Made by a program: the position numbers and the translations under genes. A stretch of DNA of 64,000 bases from Piper betle. Its lineage: Eukaryota; Streptophyta; Magnoliopsida; Piperales; Piperaceae. The stretch is taken from positions 1 through 64,000 of the forward strand of contig JAURVB010014475.1 of assembly GCA_033002965.1 (NCBI GenBank), written 5' to 3'. Under the pieces are notes generated by a model. That model did no database searches. It worked only from the letters and a program-made list of their open reading frames with translations, and had not been told where the DNA came from. This document shows positions 10,459-21,311 of the stretch, one piece after another (position 1 is the stretch's first letter; every line of letters begins with the position of its first letter).

Positions 10459-13400
10459 GTTGTATTAAAATTTCATCCTGAAATTTTCTCACATCAACTA
10501 TAATCAAAGGACACAACTGAAGATGTCATTTCTCTGTCAAACTGATAGCTCTTCCTCAAAAATTAGCTACACACAAACCAACATGAAGTTGAAACTCTGA
10601 ACACTAACGAAGCTTGCTAGCTCCTTGCTAATCTTGCTAGATGGACTACACGTGATCGAATCATCTAGTGAAATAGGCCGTACATGCTGAAATGGCTCCT
10701 AGGGTCACTGTAACAATGGGGACTAAAATGCAATGACCATAGAAGGAAAAACCTAGGTTCACCCATAAGGGTCTACTGGGTCGTCAAGCAGGTACTATAA
10801 AGTATTGCAAGGTACTAGTCTGAGCTACATCAAAAAAACTATGTTAGTGCAAGGTATGTGGCCTAACATCTACCCATGCCTCCCTTATTTGCATCAATGT
10901 GATAGGTCGACTATGTGCACCCTTTCGGCACTCAACTCTAGGTCCTATGGCTATACTAGGGTGTTCTGTGAATCTTGCTAGTATATGGTGGACTCTAGTA
11001 CCAAATGAGGGTATATGCTAAGGAGTTGAAGGTTCAGTATCACCAGTGTAGGTCAAACACTCGGGTTGTCCTTGTAAGAGGAACTTGACTGCTCATCAGG
11101 TCCTAGCTAACTCTGTCTTGAGTCATGTATCTCACACTGTTTCATGATGGAACAAGAACGGGTGCTATGACTCTATTGCATGCTATAGCTCTCATAACTA
11201 TCTATATAACTACTAACTACTGTTGAACAGGGCTCTCTGTGTTGGAATGATGGCGAGAACACCTACACATGCAAAACATGTCTCAAGGAGTATGAAAACA
11301 TACTCTGCATGGAACTGTGGGATCTGCATCTGGTTTGTGGCCTGTGCACAAGTCAACGTCTGCTCATCTCAACCATCTGGGAAACTGATAGTAGGACTAG
11401 TATATCTCAAAGGGTGAGTGTGAAAAGTACTCGACTGAAGGCTTGACTCTCTCTAGTGTCTATGGTTAGATAGAAAGAAACGGGATCTCTCATAGAAAAC
11501 TTGTCACACTCCTCTAGGACTCTTAACTAGGTGTCTCATCCTCACATGGTCTAACATCAGGTGTGCTGGCTAAGAAAATTCTACTAGTTATGTATATCAC
11601 TCTATTGTGGTGATGTGAGGATCTTAGTCTGAGTCACAATGGGGTAATGAAACTATGTATAGGATATTGTGTTGCTCAAACAAGTAGGTAGGTCCACTGA
11701 TATGTCTCTAAGATCATCATGATTGGATTTCCCCATATGTGGCCAGCATATGGAATATTGTGTGGCATGTGCACAATGGCTAGTAAGTGACTCTAGTTCA
11801 ATCAACTAACAATAAGCATGTGTAATAGGCATGTGTCTCTCGATACTGTACTAGTCATGCACCTCTAAATGGATGGGGTTTAAACGACCCAAAGAACCAC
11901 TAAATCTCCTCGAGCCTATGGTGACTCATAGTGAGGTTTGGCATGTGTCTTGTCCACCCTTCAGTGGTATGTGACCTGCCGTCCCGTACTAATTTGTTGC
12001 ACTAATCTTGATTCACATGATTACTACAGCTGTGGTAGACTCTCAAGCAAAGCTATAAGTCTAGATGAGCATAGACTAGTGTCCCTCTATCTGGTCAGCA
12101 TGGTCAGCCTAACTAAAGTCTCTGTCTACATCGCTCCCAAACTAAGGTGAAATCGTCGTCTCAAAACTAGACTGCCATCAGCTTCCAGCACTGTAAGCCC
12201 TAAATAGTACCACAAAGGTACTTCCTATACTCGAAGTAACGGATAAATCTTATGGCTCAAGGTAAGGACCTAATCATGCGGGCGATGCACAAGGAAATCA
12301 TTCTCTCCCTCAAGGACACTCCCTCAGTGAACCCACCATCAAAGCCAAAGGCTCTAGTACGAGTAAAACTCCTCACGCTGGCTGAGGTTACACTGCAAGT
12401 CTGACCATCTACCAATTATCTTATCTATATACCCTGGCTATAACCCTTACTGTATACTATCATACTAACTTAACAATCTAACCACTATGGCCATCCCATC
12501 TGGAGGTCAAACTACCTTGTTCTCTGAGTCTGTCCATATGCACCGTTATACGACTGTCACTAACATTGTCTGATAATGCTATCTTGCTATATACATCTGA
12601 CCTAAGGATGATAGGTGAAGGCAATGGTATGCAAGATGGCTAGTAAGATCATGTGCCACCACATCAGAATAATTTCAGTGAACCTAACTTTCCTCTACTC
12701 GGCTGATGTTACCGTAGCTATATCTTGTAGACAATCTCTGACCCTACTCTACACTGAATGTCATGGCATGTGGTCTCTGTGCAAGCTAAGAACATCCTTA
12801 AATAGTTGTCTTTTTGTAGGGTGAGGTAATGCTTGGCCTTTGCTTTCACAATAATTGCTCACTCGGACAAAGGTAGTGCATCATGGACGGTGGTAGTGCA
12901 CATTAGATCGGTGGTAGTGCATCAAGGTTGGTGGTTGGGCAACTAGGACGGTGGTTGTTCATCATAGACTGTGGTTGTGCTACTCGGATGGTGTTTGTGC
13001 AACTCGAAAGATAGTTGTGCTACTTGGACAGCGGTTGTGCAACTCAGACGACTATCCAGGTGCTAAAGCCTGATCCTGATCATGTACATCGTAAACGCAT
13101 TACTGTCTCGGGCATATTTATCTCCATATGTCTATCTCCCCAAAGGAAGTTGTCATGATCTCGACTCAGGTTATCCAACCATGCGTGTTTAATCTGGAGG
13201 GGTCTGGATCATAGTGGTGACACGTGCGATGGAAAAAAAATGTTGAGGCCACAATGGTCTCCAGAATCTGGAGTAACTGTTCACATAAGCTCTGATTGGT
13301 TCTCAATAGAAATCACTGATATGGCCTTGGCAGATCAAGTGAAATCTGATCTACCATCTAAATCCATGGTGAAATGTAATCTTGCTCATTTTTGGAGTGT

Positions 13401-14219
13401 TCCTGCCTCAATCTATTGAAATGTAGCTAACAATACAGTTGGGGATAGTCATACACTAGTGGAAGAGCGGGGAGGTGGTGAAGTGTCCATGAAATTATAG
13501 ATCCACCTCACTACTCATCGTCATCCACTTTTATCTCTTGGAAGTGGTCCATTCAAGTAATCTACCCCAAACTCCCATCTATGTTCCAAGTGCTTAAGTG
13601 GATTTGCTAGCATAGTCACATCCTTCGTCCACACAGATCTGTATGAAGGTCTATGGTCCCCAATATAGACCTCGGACTATGACTAATGGATTTTTTAAGT
13701 AGCTTGATGATCCATGCTCATGTGTCACGTAACTACGTGAGTATCTCCATACTCCAACCTCTCTACTTGTGTCATCTCTTATAACTCCGTCTTGCAATGC
13801 ACACAATGTTCCAAGGAAGGATTGATGTGGTGACATGTGAAAGATGGGCAAATACTACAATGTGGTCGCCAAAGTTCTAGGTACTCCTTATCATCATCTA
13901 ACTCAACCTCAGCTAAGAGAGCATGTGGACACTCTTAACTCATCCAAATCTTTGGCACAGTAAAAGCGAAGACATGTCTCTAAGCTTATCATGACATGCC
14001 TGTGAGATCCATGCTGCCATCTACTGAAATCTTGATCTCATATTCATCTCATAACTCCTCTATAACCGCAAACACCAAAGCATGCACTGCTCAAGTCTAA
14101 CTGAGCACACCATTTGAAATCCTAAGAAAAAGCCAAAGCAAATAACTGTCAGCTTGGCTAAGGACAACTCAACACACATGGCTCAAAACAATAATCTTCC
14201 ATCTCAAACAACCAAAACA
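10459..14219 (-). other. Non-coding internal region of C-2
   Basis: About 3.8 kb without a supportable gene on either strand. Open frames such as 11223-11417, 11938-12150 and 12615-12824 are short and lie against the element's orientation. Blocks are shared in inverse orientation with the interior of C-1, for example the stretch with CAAACCTCACTATGAGTC on the minus strand near 11930 and the stretch with GAGTATG and CATGCAAAACATG near 11270-11300. A minisatellite lies at 12863-13050. The conservation suggests a role in packaging or reverse transcription in cis, which is inference. Confidence 0.7.
12863..13050. repeat. Minisatellite, period about 20-24 bp
   Basis: About nine imperfect units resembling CGGTGGTTGTGCAACTCGGA run head to tail inside the interior of C-2. 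The matching part of C-1 (about 34910-34985) shows only two or three such units, so copy number differs between family members. Confidence 0.75.
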
Positions 14220-14233
14220 TGGCTCTGATATCA
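14220..14233 (-). other. Primer-binding site of C-2
   Basis: The minus strand reads TGATATCAGAGCCA, three bases after the end of the 5' LTR. This is the tRNA-iMet-complementary TGGTATCAGAGCCA with one substitution, the usual primer site of plant gypsy elements. Confidence 0.85.
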
Positions 14234-14236
14234 AAC

Positions 14237-16914
14237 TGTAATACCCCAGTTTTAGTTTACTTAAGAACTGAATCAGAATTGTTACGATCGAGTTGAGTCA
14301 TGTCTTAAGTTATTAATCGGTAAGAGTCAATCAATAAAATAGATTGCAGCAACCCACTTGGCGTCATGAATATGGAAGGCATTGCTAAATATTTGTCAAA
14401 ACATATCAAATATGAATATAAGTAAGAAAGAAAATAACTACCCTGAGCTCAAGCATGTATAGCATTTATCTCTCCACCCACTAAAGCAGACTCAAGATCA
14501 TAAGACCTACATATATAATATGAAAAATGTCAGTAACGAGTGTTACTGGTCCAAAAAATAACTAGTACAAATTGGTAAATAGGTAATTCCATTACCCATG
14601 GAACCTTAGGGAACTTTAGAATAGCCTCACACTGGGTGGCAAACAAACACACTTAAACAAGTGTCAGTGCACAAGCACAACTAATATTCATATTCATACA
14701 TACAACACTTATGCCATCACATCCTCCATATTACACCTGCCACAGTACTCGAATGGCAAAAGGAACAGTTAAGTTAGTGCCACAATTTTTGAAAATGTGT
14801 TACATTATGTAGTACCCTCATACTCCACACTACCTCTAGGTTTAAAGAGGTAATAGTGCGGTCCATACATCTCATACACATTCTTCTTCATAAAAGCCAT
14901 AAACCCTCATATTTATACATACAAGCTTGGGAGAGGCTTTAATACTTAGTTTTAGCATCTTATCTTTCAAAAACCAACAAGGGGTCTCATCCCTAAACAT
15001 GTGAAGAAAATATGGTTAAATAGCCTAACATCAGAGGGATCTGATAAAACACATCCATTGTCATCCTACATCTAAAATGCAGTTGAAGTTGACACACATG
15101 GAGTGAAGGAGAAATTAAGCAAAGAGAGAGTCCTACAGACCTATGATCCAAGCTCCAAGTGCATTGACACATCTACGGCGAGCTTGGAATCCGAAACGTA
15201 CATTGAAAACTATGGCTAAGTAAAATACTGACATCTCTATATGATGCATGCTCGTGGTGTGTGCTAACAGTATCAATGCAATGTAATAAATAAGACAGTG
15301 CTAAATTAACCAACAACTAAACTTCTGATGCGCAAATCAAAACATAATAAAAGAAATAACTAATGAAAAATAATAAATTAATTAATTAATACACATATGA
15401 ATAAATTGATAAATAATAAATACATGAAAACAATAATACTATAATCATCGGTAATAATATATTCATGTTATATAAATACACGGCTAAGCACGTGTAAATG
15501 TCACATATACTCGTGTTAGTAAACATATAAATAAATAAATAAATAAGCAAGTAAAGAGTTAATTTTAATTAATCATGAATAATAATGATATCATTGTTTT
15601 CCAATATGGAATACATAATTAAATACAAATAAAAAATAAGATACATGCAACTAACAAATAAATATATAAATAAATACAATTTAGTAATATAAATAAGACT
15701 AATATTAATTAGTAAATACAATACTAATAATAAGAAATAATAATGTAAAGATTCATCATATATGATAAATATATAAATAAAAATAAGTAAATAATAATTT
15801 ATAAATAAATAAATAAAAACACTCGTAACATAAAAAATGCTAAATAATGTGAATATTCATCTAAAGAATGTTGGGGTTCATGAATGACCAAAAACTATCG
15901 AACAACCGCGGAAAATGAGCTAAATCTAATTGAACCAAGTCAACCTTAATGAGTCGATCTAGTCGACTCAGCCGAGTCAAGCAATAGTGTTGGAACAGGT
16001 AGCTGGACGCTGGCACAAGCTCAAGCAAGATCACAAACACAAGCAGGTGAACAAGACTCACTGTCAAATGCTGCGGCGTTGGCAACGCGATTACGGCTAT
16101 GTTGGTGGTCATAGGTCGTCTCAAAATGTCAACCTCTACAAAGGGAATCTAAGTGAGTGGTCGGATTGCCTGGAAGTGGCTTGCCAGCACCAAAAAATAG
16201 ATTGAATGGTGGCGGCTGCCAAAAAATTATAAAACGTCGCTGCCGTCAGCAACTGAGGGGGCATGAGTGGTCGTGAAGGTATGGATAAAAGGGCCGACCA
16301 TGAGATGGTTATGGGGGTGCTGGTCTGGTGACCGGGAGAGAGCTGGAGATTTGCTGGCAATGAGCCGAAGTGGCGGCAATGCTAAGGGTGGAAAACTCCA
16401 AAAATGGGAGAAAATTTGTGAAAATAATTGAGTGAAGCTAAGGCTAACAAAGACCGCTTTGATCTTGTTGTGTGGCATGTTCTAAACTTGTGACAACTCA
16501 TGGACTAGTGGGGCCCACCTTTGAGTATATGCAATATATATATAGACAGAAAGCTCGGATCAACAACGTCCAACGTCAAAACTGACTCGAGTCATAAAAG
16601 TGACTCTATAGATAGGAATTGAAGCAAGAAGATTAAATGGGCCTCAAACTCTAAACTCGATTTGGTGAAAATCTTTGACTGAAATTAAGCTGATCCCAGA
16701 GGGACAATCTAGTGATATGAAATCCTTATGATGCATGAAAATGACATAACATGAAAATCCCAACTAGTTACTATATGCTTATACGGCCATCTGAACCCCA
16801 TATTCATCATCTAAAAATTGGTTTGGGTCAAGCTCACTCGAACTAACTCAAGACTGGCCTGATCCAGACAAAACTACAAGCGAGTAAAAGCCTAACCCGA
16901 AGCTGGGTTTTACA
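14237..16914 (-). repeat. 5' LTR of C-2
   Basis: In plus-strand order it runs from TGTAATACCCC to GGGTTTTACA. It contains the AT-rich block (15290-15850), a TATA-like TATTTATA at about 14908-14915 (minus-strand promoter candidate), and the U3 segment 15870-16480. The inner end is followed by the primer site and the outer end by TSD GTCAC. Confidence 0.85.
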
Positions 16915-17579
16915 GTCACTTTGGAGAAAGTGGCACTAGAGCGAAGGGTGATATCTATGGAAAATGCAGTGGCCTCATTTCAAGATAAAGGAAAATCAAC
17001 TCAAGTTTGAAGTAGGGACTTGCAAGGCAAAAGAAAGAGAACACTAAGCTTTTCAAGAAAAAGGAGGAGTTGCTCATGAGTGTGAACCAATCCCTCAAAG
17101 CTCCTCAATTTGCTAGATCAACAATGGGGGATTCCTTACTCAAGACAAAGTCTTTCTATCCAGCATCTACCTCTACTTATCTATCTTGTAGTTCTCATGG
17201 AAAAATTAGCCATATCTTCATCATTTTCAATATAAAAGAATCAATTGTGGGTGCTTAAGGAGAAGATGGATAAAGCCAAAATGGAGAAATCAACATGTCT
17301 AAAGATTATTATTTTCGTGTGGTCAAAAGGAAGGATCATAGCAAGGACCAACACAAAGGTTTGAAGATGCTTCAAGCTACAAAGATGAAGGAGGAAGGAA
17401 GAAAGGTTGTCAATAAGCCTCAAAAGATCTTCAAGTATGTGCCAACACAAAGAAAAGAGTCATGTGGTGAAGAAATATAAGGTGTCAAAGGAGATCTAGA
17501 CCAATGTTGACAAATGACAAGTACAAAAGGCTTCTTGCTTCCTACGTAAACTATTTCAACATTCTTTGGTACTCTCAAA
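16915..17579 (+). repeat. Repeat D, unit 1, right part (gag-like, zinc knuckle decayed)
   Basis: Resumes the unit cut at 7660, beginning with TSD GTCAC. It encodes a Lys/Glu-rich, probably coiled-coil stretch (ERRVISMENAVASFQDK), then LLMSVNQSLKAPQ, then a zinc-knuckle-like site at 17187-17228 (CSSHGKISHIFIIF) in which the second and fourth Cys of a CX2CX4HX4C knuckle are replaced by His and Phe. A tail around KIFKYVPTQRKESC follows. The order coiled coil, zinc knuckle, basic tail resembles the C-terminal part of Ty1/copia gag. Stops separate the open pieces. Confidence 0.7.
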
Positions 17580-18544
17580 GTAAAATGTGGCCCGGATCCT
17601 TTTACCCCTTAGCGTTTAAATTAGTATTTCAAAATGATCTTCAAAAGGTTTTTCAAAAAGGTAAATTAAGGGTAAAATCAATCATCAAGTTTTGTAAAAT
17701 GGTTTACCAAATCCACTTGCTTGAGTTTGTTTTGTTGATACTCCAAGAGGTCTTTGAAGCTTTATATAAGGAATTAATCGAATTGGCCAAAAGAAACATG
17801 GAGCTCAAGGGTTCAATCAAGAAGGTGACTTTTGAGAAAAAGGCACCATAGCAAAGGGTGATATCCATGGAAAATAAAGTGGCCTCATTTCAAGATGAAA
17901 GGAAAATCAACTAAACTTTGAAGTAGGGACTTGCAAGGCAAAAAGCAAGACAACACTAAGCTTCTCAAGAAAAAGGAGTTGTTCATGAGGGTGGACCAAT
18001 CACTCAAACCTCCTCAATTGGTTAGATCAACAATAGTGGATTCCTTACTCAAGAGAAAGTCTTGCTATCAACTATCTACCTTTACTTCGATACCTTGTCA
18101 TTCTTGTGGAAAAAATAGCCCGGTCTCTATCATGTGCAAGATAAAGGATACAATTTCGAATGCATTGTGTAGGTGGGTGTCTAAGGAGAAGATAGACAAA
18201 GCCAAAATGGAGAATTCAACTTGTCTAAAAATTAGCATTTTCAAAAGGTTAAAAGGAAGGATCATACTGAAGGCCAAGACAAATGTTTCAAGATGCTCCA
18301 TGCTACAAAGATAAAGAAGGAATAAAGAAAGGGTGTCAACAAGCAAATGAAAGGTGCTAACAAGTTTAGACACCATTGTTCAAAACTCAAGAGATCTTCA
18401 AGTATGTACCAATAGAAAAAAAGGGTCTTATGGTGAAGAAACGTAAGATGTCAAAGGAAATCAAGACCAATGTTAACAAAGGATGAGTACCAAAGGCTTT
18501 TTGCTTCCTACGTAAAATTGTCTCAACATTCTTTGGTATTTACA
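17580..18544 (+). repeat. Repeat D, unit 2 (gag-like)
   Basis: The full unit of about 965 bp, running from AAAATGTGGCCCGGATCC to the start of the next unit. It includes FYPLAFKLVFQNDLQKVFQK, an alpha-helical LQEVFEALYKELIELAKRNM stretch, ENKVASFQDERK, and a zinc-knuckle-like site at 18096-18137 (CHSCGKNSPVSIMC) in which the His is replaced by Pro. The longest open frames are 17504-17851 and 17931-18314, in different frames. Compared with unit 1, different knuckle residues are lost, so the copies decayed independently after duplication. Confidence 0.75.
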
Positions 18545-18900
18545 AAGTAAAATGTGGTTTGGATCCTTTTACCCCTTAGCATTTAAGTTAGTATTTTAAA
18601 ATGATTTTCAAATGGTTTTTCAGAAAGGGAAATAAAGGGTAAAATCAATCATCAAGTTTTGTAAAATGGTTTTCCAAATCCACTTGCTTGAGTTTGTTTT
18701 GTTGATACTCCAAGAGGTCTTTGGAGCTTTATATGAGGAATTAATCGAATTGGCCAAGAGAAACATGAAGCTCAAGGGTTCAATTAAGAAGGTGACTTTG
18801 GAGATAGAACTCAAGGTGGACTTAGAGGAGAGAACAATAGAAAACTTTTGATGCATTATTATCTTCAAAAAGGTGGTGATTGAAGAGTCGTTTTATTAGA
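18545..18900 (+). repeat. Repeat D, unit 3, partial (gag-like)
   Basis: Begins AAAATGTGGTTTGGATCC and follows the other units through the helical LQEVFGALYEELIELAKRNM stretch and IKKVTLE, then diverges near 18810-18900. It is followed within about 40 bp by a polypurine tract and a copia-type LTR. No protease, integrase or RT lies between gag and the 3' LTR. Confidence 0.7.
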
Positions 18901-18930
18901 AAAATATTTTTGAGGATGATAATTATAAAT

Positions 18931-18940
18931 AAAGAGGAGA
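18931..18940 (+). other. Polypurine tract before copia-type 3' LTR
   Basis: AAAGAGGAGA directly precedes TTGTTGGGTCC, the usual arrangement at the end of a copia internal region. Confidence 0.6.
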
Positions 18941-18941
18941 T

Positions 18942-21003
18942 TGTTGGGTCCATGTTTTGATTATTATTATCTAGACATAAAACATAGAGGATGAATGGAC
19001 TTTGAGGAGTTGTTGAGTAGAGACATTTATGTAACTCCTTTCCTTATAATGAATTGCTTATTAAGATGACCTAGGGGAGAGAGTATTTGTGTAATAGGTA
19101 CATGTCTAAAGGAAGTGTGCTCATATATAGGGTAGGTATGAGTATTTAGAGAATAGTCATCTCATAGGCATGAAATTGTAATAATCAATTATTGAGAATG
19201 ACTCATTCTAGGATGTAAATCCCTTGTGGCTAGCTTACATGACATAATCATCATTAACATAAGCATTCCATCATCGTGTCTTACATTGTTTTAGACTAAC
19301 CTCTAGTATAGGGTTTGAAAAATGAAGATTCATGGGCTTCAAAGGAATAGCTTAAAGAGTTGAAGATTAACACAGCAACTTCAAGGAATACTCTATTAGG
19401 ATTGACACCAATTACATAGAGATTTTATAATACATTGGAATTGTCTTTATCAAAAGGTCTAGAGAGAAATGTTGAACCTTGTTTTGATAAAATAGCATTG
19501 CAAACTTTTAAGTACAATTTTGGAGTCTATGCATCATCAAAGGAATCAATATCATCAAGGACTCTAAGGGAATAAGAAACATGGATGATCAAGCAACCAA
19601 GCGAAGAAATCAAGAATGAATATTCAAAGGATGTGTTGAAGTGGTATTCACTTTGGCTACACTTCGTTCTTCACTTGAGCAATCAAAGACATGGGGTGTT
19701 GGCCAAGGAAGAAGAGGATTCAACTGTTGATTGACCTTAGATCAGTGATTCAGCAATTGAAGACATAGGGTTTAGTCAAGAGCTTTGCAGTGTCAGCCTT
19801 TGGCTAACCATTGGTTGAGGATTCAACAGCCAAAGTGGGTATGGTCAACCTTAGGGCTGATGTGGTAGAGTGAGATCAAGACATGTGGAACCTTTGACAA
19901 AGCTTCAGCAATCGATCGTGAGTTTGGCGGATCAGAGAAGTTCAGTGAAAACTTGAAGGAAATTGTTCGAATAACGTTTGGTTATGGGTTTGGCAACCAA
20001 AGACTTGGGGGTACCTTAGGACTGTTGTAGCAAAAGAGTCAAGGGGCGAATAGGCAAACATTCGTAAAAGGGTGACATCCAAAGAGGGTTGGGGAACCCT
20101 AGAGCTGACAGTCAAAGCTGACGTGACTACTTTTATGTGAACGGTCAGCTAGAGATCAGTCAATCGTTTGATAGCTGATTGTTCTTGAAAAGTCTCCACA
20201 ATTAGCCGTTCGAAAAAACAAATAGGGGAGATTTGAAACCCAATGTCTACTAATTTGAGAGAGGCTATGGAAGCTGGTAAATGGGTCATTGAGGGGTTTT
20301 GATGCACCTTAGATGATGATGATCCCCCTAGACTCGCTTGGATCAAGTTAAGAAGCTCAAACTAGTGTTAGGATTGTCTTTAATTATTAACTTGTACTTG
20401 TGATTGATTGTGTGCCATTGAGTGATCTTTATTGTGTGAGACTGCTCAAGTGTGCTTTAACTAGTTGTAAGTTAGCTCCCAAGGTGTGGGAGTGTGTGTG
20501 GAAGGATCTTGCTTGAGAAGGGAAGGTTCTTGAAAAAGGTGTGGGAGTGTGTAAGGAGCTTGTTGAGGTAAGATCCTTCTAATTTGGTGCTTGTAAAGGG
20601 AGGCTTGTTATAGGCTCCAAGGATGTTTGGAGTGTAATCTTCCTTGGCACTTTAGGGGTACTTGTGAAAGAGGCATAGTTTAGTTGCTTGTAAGGTTACA
20701 AGTTGGTTTGTCTGGTGAAGCTACATAGACGTACTCATAAAAGTACTTCGTGATCTATAAGAGAGGACTATGAGTTTGAAACCTTTCAAAAAATGCTTGT
20801 CTTCCCTCTTCCCTTCTCTCTATTTGTGTGCTTGTATCATACTTGATTCACTTATTTACACACTTCATCTAGCCTCCTTGTGTTCGACTTTTTCGCTTTG
20901 ACATGCTAAGTGAATTAAGGTCAAAGTTATTTAGTAATTTACATGATTTGATTGATTCACCAAAGCAAATACATTTGTAAGTTTCAGCATGTGTTGCCTA
21001 ACA
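18942..21003 (+). mobile_element. Copia-type 3' LTR
   Basis: Starts TGTTGGGTCC after a polypurine tract and probably ends GCCTAACA, giving an imperfect TGTTGGG/CCTAACA terminal inverted repeat. Inside, a TATA-like CTATAAGAGAGG near 20756 is followed by a CT-rich leader (CTTCCCTCTTCCC) and a T-rich U5, the usual order in copia LTRs. No primer site follows, as expected for a 3' LTR. There is no long open frame. The 3' boundary is less certain than the 5' boundary, because no second copy is present here to compare. Confidence 0.6.
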
Positions 21004-21311
21004 CAGCCTATTGATTTGGTTTCATTACTTTGATTATTGTCTTGCCTATTTGCTTTTTTTTATTCACTAGTGCTTATTTTTTACTATTTATTTATGATTA
21101 TCCTTTCATTGTACTTAAAAGCATTTCCTCTATTCATTATCCACTTGCAATTGTTATAAGGCCCTAAGCATTGTAAGGATCTAATTATTAATGCCAAGTG
21201 TTTGTAGTTAGCTCTCACCCACTTTAAGACTCCTTCAGGGTGAATGTAGTGTAGTGTAAAGGGAAAAGTCTCTGAAATAGGTGATTAGAGAGCGAAGAAG
21301 TGAAGACATGA
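21004..21311. other. Unassigned AT-rich spacer
   Basis: No recognisable gene or repeat. Its last five bases (CATGA, 21307-21311) form the left target-site duplication of solo LTR B1. Confidence 0.5.
21307..21311. repeat. Target-site duplication CATGA, left
   Basis: CATGA precedes LTR B1 and matches CATGA at 24381-24385 exactly. Confidence 0.85.

Larger units (their letters stand above)
7661..16914 (-). mobile_element. Complete non-coding LTR retrotransposon C-2 (LARD-like)
   Basis: A full element on the minus strand: 5' LTR 14237-16914, primer site 14220-14233, internal region 10451-14236, polypurine tract near 10451-10458, 3' LTR 7661-10450, and perfect 5-bp TSD GTCAC on both sides. The internal region of about 3.8 kb has no frame longer than about 70 codons and no visible gag, protease, RT, RNase H or integrase motif. 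Despite this it resembles the internal region of C-1 (for example 11820-11990 here against 35900-36060 there, inverted), so it is a family trait and not a private deletion. Long LTRs with a conserved non-coding interior fit the LARD class. The two LTRs differ visibly, so the insertion is old. Confidence 0.85.

Noticed and set aside
11223..12824. Short frames inside C-2 as a gag or accessory gene
   Set aside because: All under about 70 codons, opposite to the element's strand, and not preserved as protein in C-1.
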